A stretch of 64,000 nt of DNA from JANLYC01 sp963815445 (GCA_963815445.1 CAWFGV010000005.1:372001-436000), one strand, 5' to 3'; shown: positions 51,174 through 60,630, numbered from the stretch's first letter. A program made the numbers and translations. Notes: generated by a model from the letters alone, not told the origin.

Positions 51174-53407
51174 TGGCCGGCCCACGCCCGGGACCCGACA
51201 CACCGCTGCGTGGTCTGGTGGGCAGCAAGTCCGCTGCGGCGCTGAGCGACGTCTTCGGGATCGAGACGGTCGAGCAGCTGCTCGAGCACTACCCGCGACG
51301 ACTCGAGGACCGTGGCGAGCTCACCGACTTCCGTGACCTGGGCCTCGATGAGCACGTCACCGTCCTGGCCAAGACCAAGAGCCTGACGAGCAAGACCTAC
51401 CAGCCCAAAGGCGGCGGGCGGCTCGCGTCGCGGACCGAAGTGGTCATCACCGACGGTGAGCGTGATCTGCTCTGCACGTTCTTCCGGCAGAACTGGCGCA
51501 AGGAGCAGCTCCAGCCCGGGACCGTTGCGCTGTTCAGCGGGAAGGTCACGATCTTCAACCGCCGGCGACAGCTGACGCATCCGATCTGCGAGATCCTCGG
51601 CAAGGGCAGCGACCTCGACGAGTTCGAGGGCGCGGCCGCCGGCAGTGACGTCAAGCGGTGGCTGCCGATCTACCCGGCGAGCTCCAAGATCACGTCGAAG
51701 ATGATCATGGAGTCGGTCAAGGTCGTGCTGGCCGTCGTCGACGCGTTCTCCGATCCGCTTCCCGACGAGGTCCGCCGCGAACACGCCTTCGTGTCGTACG
51801 ACGAGGCCATCCGCGCCATCCACCGGCCCGAGAGCCGCGAGCAGTGGCAGCAGGCGCGTCGCCGGCTGCAGTACGACGAGGCGTTCGTTCACCAGACGGT
51901 CCTCGCGCAGCGACGACGGCTGACCCGGGCCCTCCGGGCCACGCCACGTCCGGGGCTGAGCGGCGGGCTGCTCGAGCGTTTCGACGCATCCCTGCCGTTC
52001 ACGCTCACGGACGGCCAGCGTGAGATCGGGGCGGAGATCAATGCCGACCTGATTCGCTCCTACCCGATGCATCGACTGCTGCAGGGCGAGGTCGGATCGG
52101 GCAAGACCGTCGTAGCGTTGCGAGCGATGCTTCAGGTGGTCGACTCGGGAGGGCAGGCCGCGCTGCTCGCACCGACCGAGGTACTGGCTCAGCAGCATCA
52201 CCGGTCGATCCTGGCCCTGCTGGGGCCGATGGCCGAGGCCGGGATGCTCGGCACCGATGTGAACGCCACTCGCGTCGCTCTCGTCACGGGGTCGTTGACG
52301 GCGTCCAAGCGTCGCGGCGCGCTGCTGGACGCGGTCTCCGGCTCCGCGGGCATCGTGGTCGGCACGCACGCATTGCTCGAGGAGACTGTCCAGTTCGCCG
52401 ATCTCGGCCTCGTCGTCGTCGACGAGCAGCACCGGTTCGGGGTCGAGCAGCGTGCCGCTCTCACCAACCGACCGGACAACACGCCTCCGCACGTGCTGGT
52501 CATGACGGCGACACCGATACCCCGCACAGTGGCGATGACCGTCTTCGGTGACCTCGACGTGTCGACCCTGCGCGAGATGCCGCTCGGCAGAGCCGAGATC
52601 CAGACGGTTGTGGTGGCGATCCAGGAGGTGCCCGATTGGCTCGACCGTGCCTGGCAACGGCTGCGCGAGGAGGTGGCGAAGGGGCACCAGGCCTACGTCG
52701 TGTGCCCACGCATCGGCACCGAGCCGGAACCGGACATGCAGGAGCCGATCGACGACGATGCGACGGATCACAGCGAGCAAAGCTCGGCGCGACGGCCGCC
52801 TGTCGCTGTCGCCCAGGTCGCGACCATGCTGGTCGGGGGCCCGCTTGCCGACCTGCGCGTTTCGATGCTCCACGGTCGGCTGCCCGCCGACGAGAAGGAC
52901 GCGCTCATGCGCGGTTTCGCCGAGGGTGAGATCGACGTGCTCGTGGCGACGACCGTCATCGAGGTCGGCGTCGACGTCCCGAATGCGTCCGTGATGGTGA
53001 TCATGGACGCCGACAGGTTCGGCGTCTCCCAGCTGCACCAGCTGCGCGGGCGCGTCGGGCGGGGATCGGTTCCGGGGCTGTGCCTGCTCGTCACCGACGC
53101 GGCGGCCGGCTCGCGCTCCCGAGAGCGACTGACCGGCGTCGCAGCGACGACCGACGGGTTCGAGCTGTCCCGTCTCGACCTGGAGAACCGTCGTGAGGGT
53201 GACGTGCTGGGCGCGAGCCAGTCGGGTCGGCGCTCGAGCCTGCGGTTGCTCTCGGTGCTTCGCGATGAAGACGTGATCGTCGCGGCCCGCACGGCGGCGG
53301 ACACGTTGGTTGCGGAGGACCCGACCCTGGAGGCGCATCTCGTCCTTGCGCGTCGCGTCGAGAACCTGATCCGTACCGACCAGGCCAGCTACCTGGACAA
53401 GTCGTGA
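51173..53407 (+). CDS. recG: ATP-dependent DNA helicase RecG
   Basis: 744 residues. It remodels stalled forks and Holliday junctions. The N-terminal wedge/OB domain comes first; helicase motif I is LLQGEVGSGKTVVALRA (about 303-318), motif II VVVDEQHRFGVEQR (DEQH box), motif III MTATPIPRT, and the C-terminal motifs VATTVIEVGVDVPNA and QLRGRVGRGSVPGLC are present. It overlaps the previous gene by one base and rsmD by four. Confidence 0.97.
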   Translation: MAGPRPGPDTPLRGLVGSKSAAALSDVFGIETVEQLLEHYPRRLEDRGELTDFRDLGLDEHVTVLAKTKSLTSKTYQPKGGGRLASRTEVVITDGERDLLCTFFRQNWRKEQLQPGTVALFSGKVTIFNRRRQLTHPICEILGKGSDLDEFEGAAAGSDVKRWLPIYPASSKITSKMIMESVKVVLAVVDAFSDPLPDEVRREHAFVSYDEAIRAIHRPESREQWQQARRRLQYDEAFVHQTVLAQRRRLTRALRATPRPGLSGGLLERFDASLPFTLTDGQREIGAEINADLIRSYPMHRLLQGEVGSGKTVVALRAMLQVVDSGGQAALLAPTEVLAQQHHRSILALLGPMAEAGMLGTDVNATRVALVTGSLTASKRRGALLDAVSGSAGIVVGTHALLEETVQFADLGLVVVDEQHRFGVEQRAALTNRPDNTPPHVLVMTATPIPRTVAMTVFGDLDVSTLREMPLGRAEIQTVVVAIQEVPDWLDRAWQRLREEVAKGHQAYVVCPRIGTEPEPDMQEPIDDDATDHSEQSSARRPPVAVAQVATMLVGGPLADLRVSMLHGRLPADEKDALMRGFAEGEIDVLVATTVIEVGVDVPNASVMVIMDADRFGVSQLHQLRGRVGRGSVPGLCLLVTDAAAGSRSRERLTGVAATTDGFELSRLDLENRREGDVLGASQSGRRSSLRLLSVLRDEDVIVAARTAADTLVAEDPTLEAHLVLARRVENLIRTDQASYLDKS

Positions 53408-54015
53408 CCCGCATCATCGGGGGCGCCGCGCGTGGTCGACGCCTCAAGACCCCGACCGGCATCCGCACCCGACCCACGTCCGACCGGGTCCGGGAGGCGC
53501 TTTTCTCGGCGCTCGAGTCCGAGCTGGGCACGCTGGCGGGTGCCCGCTTCCTCGACCTCTTCGCGGGATCAGGTGCGGTCGGCCTGGAAGCAAGCTCGCG
53601 TGGCGCCGCCGCCGTGGTCCTGGTCGAACAGGACCGCGCGACCGCCGCGTTGATCCGCGCCAATGCCCGCACGCTGGGCCTCGAGGGCGTCACCGTGCAC
53701 GCGGCCAAGGCCGAACGCGTGGCCGAGACGATCGCACTCGATGAGACCCGCTTCGACGTCGTGTTCGCCGACCCGCCGTACTCCATGGACCCCGAGGCGG
53801 TGGCCGCTGTGCTGTCCGGGCTGCTGGGAGCCGGCCTGGTCGCCGCCGACGCGGTCATCGTCGTCGAGCGTCCACGGCGCGGGGACGGGTGGGTCTGGCC
53901 GCTTGGGATGAAGGAGATGCGCGAGAAGCGCTACGGCGAGACAATGCTGTTCTACGGTCAGGTCACCGGGTCGCCGGACTCCCCGCCAGGGAGCGGACCC
54001 GGCACTGTGGTGTGA
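53404..54015 (+). CDS. rsmD: 16S rRNA (guanine966-N2)-methyltransferase
   Basis: 203 residues from GTG 53404, overlapping the recG stop (GTGA). MTRIIGGAARGRRLKTPTG, RPTSDRVREALFSAL, SAM-binding LDLFAGSGAVGLEASSRGA, and the catalytic DPPY in VVFADPPYSMDP identify it. It methylates G966 in the small subunit. Followed by coaD, as usual. Confidence 0.96.
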   Translation: MTRIIGGAARGRRLKTPTGIRTRPTSDRVREALFSALESELGTLAGARFLDLFAGSGAVGLEASSRGAAAVVLVEQDRATAALIRANARTLGLEGVTVHAAKAERVAETIALDETRFDVVFADPPYSMDPEAVAAVLSGLLGAGLVAADAVIVVERPRRGDGWVWPLGMKEMREKRYGETMLFYGQVTGSPDSPPGSGPGTVV

Positions 54016-54065
54016 CCACCCCTGTGGCGACGCCGCAGGTCGAGCAGCTGATCAAGGAGCCCACC

Positions 54066-54551
54066 ATGCGTCGAGCCGTCTGTCCCGGTTCGTTCGACCC
54101 GCCGACGAACGGCCACCTCGACATCGTCGCGCGCGCTGCCCGGCTCTTCGACGAGGTGACTGTCGCGGTGCTGGTCAACCCGGCCAAGCGCGGGTTGTTC
54201 ACCGTGTCGGAGCGGCTGACGATGCTGAGCGAGGCCGTCGGTGACCACGACAACGTCAAGGTCGAGTCGTTCGAGGGGTTGCTCGTCGACTTTTGCCGTG
54301 ACCACGACATCGACGCGATCGTCAAAGGTCTGCGCGCGGTGAGCGACTTCGACTCCGAGCTCCAGATGGCGCAGATGAACGCGCGCCTGAGCGGGGTCGA
54401 GACCGTGTTCGTCCCGACCAGTCCGGAGTGGTCCTTCCTTGCGTCGAGCCTGGTCAAGGAGGTGGCCCGATTTGGTGGGGACGTATCGGGCCTCGTACCG
54501 TCATCTGTTCTCTCCCGTTTGGACGAGCGCCTGCGTGCTGCCGACGAATGA
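54066..54551 (+). CDS. coaD: Phosphopantetheine adenylyltransferase
   Basis: 161 residues from ATG 54066, with AAGGAG upstream. It makes dephospho-CoA from 4'-phosphopantetheine and ATP, the fourth CoA step. AVCPGSFDPPTNGHLDI carries the nucleotidyltransferase TxGH motif, KGLRAVSDFDSELQMAQMN the substrate loop, and EWSFLASSLVKEVARFGGDV the conserved end. Confidence 0.97.
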   Translation: MRRAVCPGSFDPPTNGHLDIVARAARLFDEVTVAVLVNPAKRGLFTVSERLTMLSEAVGDHDNVKVESFEGLLVDFCRDHDIDAIVKGLRAVSDFDSELQMAQMNARLSGVETVFVPTSPEWSFLASSLVKEVARFGGDVSGLVPSSVLSRLDERLRAADE

Positions 54552-54666
54552 CAAACCGGGAAGTCAACAGCGGTGCTGGGCCGTCGCAGGCATCATGGAG
54601 GTAGGAGACCCGCGGCAGCTGTGAGTATGAGCCACGGACGGGGACGAACGAAATGAGGCCACTTCG

Positions 54667-55185
54667 GTGGATGTGCAAGAGCTGATCGGCCGTCTGCGCG
54701 CGGCGATCGAGGGCGCGCGGTCGATGCCGATGTCGGCATCGGCCGTCATTCACCGCGCCGAGGTACTCGATCTGATCACCGAGCTCGAGAAAGCCGTGCC
54801 GGCGGCGTTCGAGGAGTCCGCCCGGGTGTTCTCCGAGCGCGACGCGCTGCTGGCTGAGGCCGACGAGCGAGCGGCTCGCACGATCGAGGAAGCCAGCTTC
54901 GAGCGGGACCGCCTCGTGTCGGAGACCGAGGTCTACCGGATCGCGCTGCGGAAGGCGGAGGAGCTGCGCGACGCGGTCGAGCGCGAGTGCGCTGGTCTGC
55001 GCCACGAGACCGACGAGTACGTCGACACCCGGCTGGCCAACTTCGAGATCACCTTGACCAAGACGCTGGAGGCGGTCTCCCGCGGTCGCGACCGGCTCTC
55101 GGGACGGCACGAGCTCGACCAGAGCAGCCTCGACAGCTTGGCTTCGCTCGACGACTCGACGATCCCGCCGCTTCCACAGCACTGA
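54667..55185 (+). CDS. Coiled-coil (DivIVA/ATP-synthase-b-like) protein
   Basis: 172 residues from GTG 54667. After the start VDVQELIGRLRAAIEGARSM it is almost wholly helical and highly charged (ALLAEADERAARTIEEASFE, ERDRLVSETEVYR), consistent with a long coiled coil to about residue 140. Related proteins lie between coaD and yceD in many actinobacteria and are annotated as cell-division-initiation-like; the role is not established. Confidence 0.82.
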   Translation: MDVQELIGRLRAAIEGARSMPMSASAVIHRAEVLDLITELEKAVPAAFEESARVFSERDALLAEADERAARTIEEASFERDRLVSETEVYRIALRKAEELRDAVERECAGLRHETDEYVDTRLANFEITLTKTLEAVSRGRDRLSGRHELDQSSLDSLASLDDSTIPPLPQH

Positions 55186-55325
55186 CCTGGTCCTGCTGGG
55201 CGGGAGCGATCCGGGCGTCGCCGCTCGCCGATTTGAGGCGAGTGACAGGCACCAGTTACCCTAGGCGGGTTGCCTTCTCACGAGGGCGGCGGTCTGTCGT
55301 GCCCAACAACGAAAGTCCCAAAGCG

Positions 55326-55907
55326 ATGCGTCTCGACCCGCGTTCGCCGTTCGTGATCAACACTCACGACCTCGGCCGACGACCCGGCTCGATGCAGACG
55401 ATGGAACTCACGCTGCCGGCTCCGACAGATCTCGGTATCGAGTTGCTCGGTGTTCCCGAAGGATCGCCTGTCGAGCTGGACCTCCGGCTCGAAGCGGTGA
55501 TGGAGGGGGTGCTCGCGTCCGGACGGGCGTGGGTCACGCTGACCGGGGAGTGCGCACGGTGCCTGGAGCCGATCGAGGACGACCTCGAGGTCGAGCTGCA
55601 GGAGCTGTTCGTCTATCCGGAGAGTGGGGCCGAGGAGGACGAGGCGAGTCGCCTGGACGGTGAGTTCCTCGACCTCGAACCCGTGATTCGGGACTCGGTG
55701 GTGCTTGCACTGCCGTTCCAACCTGTGTGTCAGCCGGACTGTGCGGGCCTGTGCTCTGAATGCGGAGTGCGACTGCTCGAGCATCCCGGCCATACACACG
55801 AGGAGAGCGTCGACCCTCGGTGGGCCTCGCTCTCAACTTTGACGACAACTGCATCACCCAGAGACGAGACCGGCCACGCCCACGCGGCCGGCGAAGACGA
55901 GGAGTAA
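55326..55907 (+). CDS. yceD: YceD/DUF177-family protein
   Basis: 193 residues from ATG 55326 (GTG 55299 possible, neither with a strong ribosome site). LDPRSPFVINTHDLGRRPG opens the family; VELDLRLEAVMEGVLASGRA, LTGECARCLEPIEDDLEV with CxxC, and VCQPDCAGLCSECG with a second CxxC-type zinc site follow. It lies directly before rpmF, the near-universal yceD-rpmF pair. A link to 23S rRNA accumulation is known from other bacteria. Confidence 0.9.
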   Translation: MRLDPRSPFVINTHDLGRRPGSMQTMELTLPAPTDLGIELLGVPEGSPVELDLRLEAVMEGVLASGRAWVTLTGECARCLEPIEDDLEVELQELFVYPESGAEEDEASRLDGEFLDLEPVIRDSVVLALPFQPVCQPDCAGLCSECGVRLLEHPGHTHEESVDPRWASLSTLTTTASPRDETGHAHAAGEDEE

Positions 55908-55909
55908 CC

Positions 55910-56095
55910 GTGGCTGTCCCCAAGCGGAAGATGTCGCGCAGCAACACGCGCCACCGCCGTTCCCAGTGGAAGGCGGTTGCCCCGTCACTCGTGACGTGCG
56001 CGAATCCTGCCTGCGGGTCCAAGCACCTGCCGCACCGCGCCTGCCCCGAGTGCGGGCAGTACGGCGCCCGCGCGGACCGGCGTCAGGTTCTCTGA
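55910..56095 (+). CDS. rpmF: 50S ribosomal protein L32
   Basis: 61 residues from GTG 55910, two bases after the yceD stop. AVPKRKMSRSNTRHRRSQWK, then CANPACGSKHLPHRACPECG with four zinc-type Cys, marks the zinc-binding form of L32. Confidence 0.97.
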   Translation: MAVPKRKMSRSNTRHRRSQWKAVAPSLVTCANPACGSKHLPHRACPECGQYGARADRRQVL

Positions 56096-56124
56096 CGTCT
56101 GCCGCAGCAGCGGGAGCAGATCCC

Positions 56125-56940
56125 GTGGACCCGATGGTCGATGAGCACCCCGCCCGACTTGAGCTGTGCGCCGCACTGGGAGTTGACGGTCTCGACCCCG
56201 ACCTGCTCGACCGCGCACTGACGCATCGATCGTTCGCGTACGAGAATGGCGGCCTGCCGACCAACGAGCGGCTCGAGTTCCTGGGCGACTCCGTCCTCGG
56301 CGTCGTGATCACCGAGGCCCTCTACCTCACGCACCCAGACCTTTCCGAGGGGCGGTTGGCCAAGTTGCGCGCCGCCGTCGTCAACGCTCGCGCACTGGCC
56401 GACGTGGCCCGAACGCTTGGCCTCGGTGACTACATCATGCTCGGCCGCGGCGAGATCTCGACCGGTGGCCGCGACAAGTCCTCGATCCTGTCCGACGGCG
56501 TCGAGGCGCTCATCGGCGCGGTCTACCTCGATCAGGGCTTCGAGAGCGCTGCCACGATGATCCACCGGTTGTTCGACCCGGTCATGGACGCCGCCGCGGT
56601 GCTCGGTGCCGGCCTTGACTGGAAGACAAGCCTCCAGGAGCTGTCCGCCGACCACGGTCTGGGCGTCCCCGAGTACCTCATCGAGGACAGCGGCCCTGAC
56701 CACGAGAAGACGTTCGAGGCCCGTGTCCGCGTCGGCGACGGCACCTACGGCCACGGCACCGGGCGTTCGAAGAAGGAAGCCGAGCAGCAGGCCGCTGAGA
56801 CGGCCTGGCGCACGATCCGACAGGCCCACCCCGACGTCGAGGGCCGCGCACCGCAGCCCTTCGATCTTGACGACGCCGAGGGCAGTGAAGGCGTTCACGA
56901 CACCCAAGACGCCGACGCCGCGGTCCGCTTGCGCGACTGA
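56125..56940 (+). CDS. rnc: Ribonuclease III
   Basis: 271 residues from GTG 56125 behind GGGAG. It cuts double-stranded RNA, including rRNA precursors. The catalytic signature is NERLEFLGDSVLGVVITEAL; the second acidic site is SDGVEALIGAVYLDQG. A C-terminal dsRNA-binding domain (TSLQELSADHGLGVPEYLIE, GTGRSKKEAEQQAAETAW) is present, with an acidic tail of about 30 residues. mutM starts 11 bp downstream. Confidence 0.97.
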   Translation: MDPMVDEHPARLELCAALGVDGLDPDLLDRALTHRSFAYENGGLPTNERLEFLGDSVLGVVITEALYLTHPDLSEGRLAKLRAAVVNARALADVARTLGLGDYIMLGRGEISTGGRDKSSILSDGVEALIGAVYLDQGFESAATMIHRLFDPVMDAAAVLGAGLDWKTSLQELSADHGLGVPEYLIEDSGPDHEKTFEARVRVGDGTYGHGTGRSKKEAEQQAAETAWRTIRQAHPDVEGRAPQPFDLDDAEGSEGVHDTQDADAAVRLRD

Positions 56941-56951
56941 GGTTCGACCGC

Positions 56952-57803
56952 GTGCCCGAGCTTCCCGAGGTCGAGGTCGTCCGGCGCGGTCTCTCCCGGC
57001 ATGTCGTCGGCGCCACCGTGGAGCGTGTCCGCGTCCTGCATCCACGCTCTGTTCGTCGACATGTGGCGGGGGTCGCCGACTTCGAGGCCGAACTGGCCGG
57101 GCAGCGCATCGTCGCGGTTCGGCGGCGCGGGAAGTACCTGTGGCTGGCGCTGGACTCCGGCGATGCCGTGCTCGGCCACCTCGGCATGAGCGGTCAGCTG
57201 CTGGTCCAGCCGAGGGCGGCCGCCGTTGAGCGCCACCTCCGGGTGGCCTTCGAGCTCGATGAGGGCCGTGACCTGCGGTTCGTCGACCAGCGCACGTTCG
57301 GTGGCCTGTTGCTGTCGCGGGACGGCGCCGAGCTTCCTCCTGAGATCGCCCACATTTCGCGGGACCCGCTGGACGACCTCTTCGACGCCCAGGTCTTCGC
57401 GGCAGCCATCCGCCGACGGCGCACGGGGCTCAAGCGCGCTCTTCTCGATCAGAGTCTGATCTCGGGAGTGGGCAACATCTACGCCGACGAGGCGCTCTGG
57501 GCTGCGCGCCTGCACTACGCCCGGCCGACCGAGACGCTGACACGGGCCGAGATCGGGCGAGTGCTCGAGGAGGTCCGCGCGGTGATGAGGCGGGCGCTGG
57601 ACGCGGGCGGCACGTCGTTCGACTCCCTGTACGTCGACGTCAACGGCCAGTCCGGCTACTTCGACCGCTCACTGGCGGCCTATGGCCAGGAAGGTCGGCC
57701 CTGTCCACGGTGCGGAGCGCCGATCCGCCGCGACCCGTTCATGAACCGCTCGTCCTACTCGTGTCCGTCGTGCCAACCGCGGCCTCGCCGCGCCCGCTGG
57801 TAG
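56952..57803 (+). CDS. mutM: Formamidopyrimidine-DNA glycosylase
   Basis: 283 residues from GTG 56952, whose product begins with the catalytic PELPEVEVVRRGL (Pro2, Glu3). It removes 8-oxoguanine and cleaves the abasic strand. LGHLGMSGQLLVQP holds the conserved Lys-loop region, SLISGVGNIYADEALWAA the helix-two-turn-helix, and the C-terminal zinc finger is CPRCGAPIRR then CPSC. Confidence 0.97.
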   Translation: MPELPEVEVVRRGLSRHVVGATVERVRVLHPRSVRRHVAGVADFEAELAGQRIVAVRRRGKYLWLALDSGDAVLGHLGMSGQLLVQPRAAAVERHLRVAFELDEGRDLRFVDQRTFGGLLLSRDGAELPPEIAHISRDPLDDLFDAQVFAAAIRRRRTGLKRALLDQSLISGVGNIYADEALWAARLHYARPTETLTRAEIGRVLEEVRAVMRRALDAGGTSFDSLYVDVNGQSGYFDRSLAAYGQEGRPCPRCGAPIRRDPFMNRSSYSCPSCQPRPRRARW

Positions 57804-57806
57804 CAG

Positions 57807-58022
57807 TCAAGCGTATCGGCGGCGCTCCGCGGCCACGGCCGCTGGCACGACACCCTGTGCGTCGATGGGTGTCCAGGACTCTGAGCGGACCCACTGGGAG
57901 CCACAGCCCGCACAGCTGAACAGCGGCATGTCTGCGCCGGTCGGGCTCGTCCACACCGTCCCTGTGGCTTGCCAGTGGCAGCTCGATTGGCACGGCCAGA
58001 TCGCCAGCGGTCGGTGCAGCAT
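57807..58022 (-). CDS. Possible small zinc-ribbon protein
   Basis: 71 residues from ATG 58022. CQSSCHWQATGTVWTSP, then FSCAGCGSQWVRSESWTPID, contain two CxxC-type pairs plus a His, the pattern of a small zinc ribbon. The stop lies 3 bp from the convergent mutM stop. A weak GGAC site precedes the ATG. The amino-acid pattern looks selected rather than random, but coding is only probable; the rest of 57804-58250 shows nothing else I can support. Confidence 0.45.
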   Translation of the reverse strand: MLHRPLAIWPCQSSCHWQATGTVWTSPTGADMPLFSCAGCGSQWVRSESWTPIDAQGVVPAAVAAERRRYA

Positions 58023-58250
58023 CGGACGAGTCCGTCTCACGGTCGAGCATCGCCGCCCATTGTGCCTTGCCGAGCCGGGTCGACGAATGTGCCCGGCTCC
58101 AGGTTGACCACGGCGCCGCACGGTGTCACTCTTGAGGGAGCAACGACGCGATCGCTGAGACTTCGGCCCGCCGGCTACCCCTGGCGCCCCGGAACCTGCG
58201 GTCCCCCCGTATGAGCGTTGCTGAAGACTGTTGCTCTGGAGGCATCATCC

Positions 58251-58454
58251 ATGGCCAAGGCTCTCCTTGGGTACGTCGGTGGCGACACCCGCCTGATCGA
58301 CGACAATCACCGGCTCCGCCGCCGTATCGCTGACCTCGAAGCCGTCGTCCTCCGCCTACAGGCAGAGAACGACGCGCTGGCCGCCCGAGTGCATGACGGC
58401 GAGCTGCTGACGGTCCCCGACAGCATGCACGAGCGGACCGCCGCGCACGCTTGA
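58251..58454 (+). CDS. Small coiled-coil protein, unknown function
   Basis: 67 residues from ATG 58251, eight bases after GGAGG. KALLGYVGGDTRLIDDNHRL, then LRRRIADLEAVVLRLQAEND, forms a short leucine-zipper-like helix. Similar small proteins lie near mutM/smc in actinobacteria (recollection). Function unknown. Confidence 0.75.
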   Translation: MAKALLGYVGGDTRLIDDNHRLRRRIADLEAVVLRLQAENDALAARVHDGELLTVPDSMHERTAAHA

Positions 58455-58580
58455 CGTGCTGGGTCTGTCCGACCCGGATCGCGTAAACGCAGCATGCCCT
58501 GAAGGCGCAGCTGAGCGCTGTCGCGCGTGACCTATCCGACCTTGTCTCGTTGAATCGGGTTCGCCCCGTTTTCGACGACG

Positions 58581-60128
58581 TTGGAGGCTCACCGCCGTGC
58601 GCCGTTTGCCGCCCGCACCGTCCTTGCTCTCGCCGCAGCGGGCGTCATCACCTGCGCCGCCGCCCTTCCCGGGTCGGCCCACGACTCCGACCGCCAACGA
58701 CTGGCCGAGATGGCGCAGTTGTCCGGCGGAGGTGTCAATGTTCCGTTTGCCGCGAGCGGCAATGTCCAGCTCGTGGACAGCGTTCCCAAAGCCGGCGCCA
58801 TCGCCGGGGTGTTCTCGCCGTCGGCGCCCTACTTCTACGTCTCGAACATCGACTCGATCGACGTGTACGACGTCCGCGACCCGCTACACCCGGCCCTGAC
58901 AGGCGTGCTCCCTGACCTCGTCTTCGAGAACGAAGCGATGAACTACGGCGAACGCACCCTGAGGGGCGGCAAGACGATCCGCTTCGTGCTCGTGGGTGTG
59001 GACCTGACGCAGGCTGCGCCGAGCGACATCAACCACTCGAATCCGAGTGGTGAGAACGAAGTCATCCTGGTCGACGTCACAGACCCGACCAATCCCCACA
59101 TCCGCTCGCGAGTGGCGGCCACGACCTTCACTCACACGGTGGCCTGCGTTCAGGTGCGCGCGTGCACGACGGCATATACCGCTGGGTCGAAGGGATCGTT
59201 CTCGATCATCGACCTCGGCAACCTCGACAACCTGCGAGAGGTCGACGCTGACCCGGTGGCCGACGGCGTCCAGCCGTTCGCCTCGCCGGCAGCCGGCCCC
59301 GGTGGCCCGCTCGAGTCCGGCCACAAGTGGAACTTCGACAACGCCGGCTACGGCATCCACACCGGCGGCGCCGGGGCAGCGATCTTCGATGTCGGTCACC
59401 CGCGTGCCCCGCAGCTCGTCACCACGACCGGCGTTGCCGGGGTGACTCCCGGCTGGAACGACTTCATCCTGCACAACTCCGAGCGACCCGATGCGCGGGC
59501 GTTCGTGCCCCACTCCAGCCCGTCCGTGGCTCACGGCAACCTCTTGCTGGTCACCGAGGAGGACTACGAACAGACCGACTGTGCGAAGGCCGGCTCATTC
59601 GAGACCTGGAAGGTCACCTCGTTGGACGGTGCCGGTTCGGCAATCAAGCCCCTGGACAAGATCAACCCCGTCACCGAAGGGGGTGGCGGCATCTCGCCAC
59701 CGCAGTACGCGTTCTGCTCGGCCCACTGGTTCGACTATCACCCGTCCGGCATCGTGGCGCTGGCCACCTACGGCGGCGGCCTGCGGCTGATCGACGTCCG
59801 CGACCCGCACCACCTCACGCAGTACGGCTACGCCACCTGGGGTGCCTCGGAGGTCTGGGACGCCTACTGGGCACCCAAGCGCGACAAGCACGGGAACGCG
59901 GTCGGCTCATCCAACATCGTCTACACGGTCGACCTCGTGCGCGGCCTCGACGTCTATGCCGTCGCGCTGCCGGGAAAGGCGGGCAGGACCGCTGTGGTTC
60001 CGCTCACCGCCCACACTCTCCAGCCTGGTCGGGACGGCGGTGCCGCGGCCGCTGTGCTGCTCGCCTTGGTCGGGGCGTTCGTCCTTCGCCGTCGCCTGGT
60101 CCACCGACTCAGGACGCTCACGGCCTGA
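58581..60128 (+). CDS. Secreted beta-propeller-like protein with LVIVD-type repeats and C-terminal anchor
   Basis: 515 residues from TTG 58581, the only in-frame start after a stop at 58551 and without a clear ribosome site. RTVLALAAAGVITCAAALPGS is a signal peptide. The body has repeated IDVYDVRDP, VILVDVTDP, FSIIDLGN, AAIFDVGHP and LRLIDVRDP strands, typical of LVIVD/choice-of-anchor propellers. A C-terminal hydrophobic helix followed by RRRLVHRLR (about 485-515) anchors it. CxxC-type pairs (CVQVRAC, CAKAG, CSAH) may form disulfides. Function unknown; a surface-exposed binding protein is likely. Confidence 0.85.
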   Translation: MEAHRRAPFAARTVLALAAAGVITCAAALPGSAHDSDRQRLAEMAQLSGGGVNVPFAASGNVQLVDSVPKAGAIAGVFSPSAPYFYVSNIDSIDVYDVRDPLHPALTGVLPDLVFENEAMNYGERTLRGGKTIRFVLVGVDLTQAAPSDINHSNPSGENEVILVDVTDPTNPHIRSRVAATTFTHTVACVQVRACTTAYTAGSKGSFSIIDLGNLDNLREVDADPVADGVQPFASPAAGPGGPLESGHKWNFDNAGYGIHTGGAGAAIFDVGHPRAPQLVTTTGVAGVTPGWNDFILHNSERPDARAFVPHSSPSVAHGNLLLVTEEDYEQTDCAKAGSFETWKVTSLDGAGSAIKPLDKINPVTEGGGGISPPQYAFCSAHWFDYHPSGIVALATYGGGLRLIDVRDPHHLTQYGYATWGASEVWDAYWAPKRDKHGNAVGSSNIVYTVDLVRGLDVYAVALPGKAGRTAVVPLTAHTLQPGRDGGAAAAVLLALVGAFVLRRRLVHRLRTLTA

Positions 60129-60144
60129 CGGGAGTGTGCCGGGT

Positions 60145-60150
60145 TACGCT
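60145..60150 (+). promoter_or_regulatory. -10 box for a leaderless acetyltransferase transcript
   Basis: TACGCT, six bases, then GTG 60157; no ribosome site. Confidence 0.45.
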
Positions 60151-60156
60151 CGCCTC

Positions 60157-60630
60157 GTGACCCTGCGACTCACGCCGATGACCGATACGGAGTACGCCGA
60201 CTGGCGTGGCGGAGCCGTCAGCGGCTATGCAAACGAGTTCGTCGACTCCGGAATCCTCGACGCCGAAGCAGCACGCGAGCGCGCCGAGAACGACTTCCGC
60301 GAAATCCTTCCCGACGGGCTCGCGACCGAGAACCATCTGCTCTGGACGGCCCGGGTCGAGGCGGAGCCGGCGCCCGTGGGGACGATCTGGGTGATGCTCG
60401 CGCCGGAGCGTCAGCCACCCCACTCCTTCGTCTACGCGCTCGACGTCCACGTCGACTACCGGCAGCGCGGCTACGGCCAAGCGATCATGGAGACCGCCAT
60501 GCGGCTGTGCCGGGAACGTGGGATCGCGACCATGGGGCTGAACGTGTTCGGTCACAACGTCGCGGCGCGTCGGCTCTACGACCGACTCGGCTTCCGGGTG
60601 GCAAGCACATCGATGATCACCGATCTCTGA
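60157..60630 (+). CDS. GNAT-family N-acetyltransferase
   Basis: 157 residues from GTG 60157. The acetyl-CoA-binding motif A is VYALDVHVDYRQRGYGQAIM and motif B is ATMGLNVFGHNVAARRLYDRLGF. The substrate is unknown. It stands alone between the anchored surface protein and smc. Confidence 0.92.
   Translation: MTLRLTPMTDTEYADWRGGAVSGYANEFVDSGILDAEAARERAENDFREILPDGLATENHLLWTARVEAEPAPVGTIWVMLAPERQPPHSFVYALDVHVDYRQRGYGQAIMETAMRLCRERGIATMGLNVFGHNVAARRLYDRLGFRVASTSMITDL

Noticed and set aside
51146..53338. Minus-strand open frame opposite recG
   Set aside because: Antisense shadow; recG motifs are complete on the plus strand.
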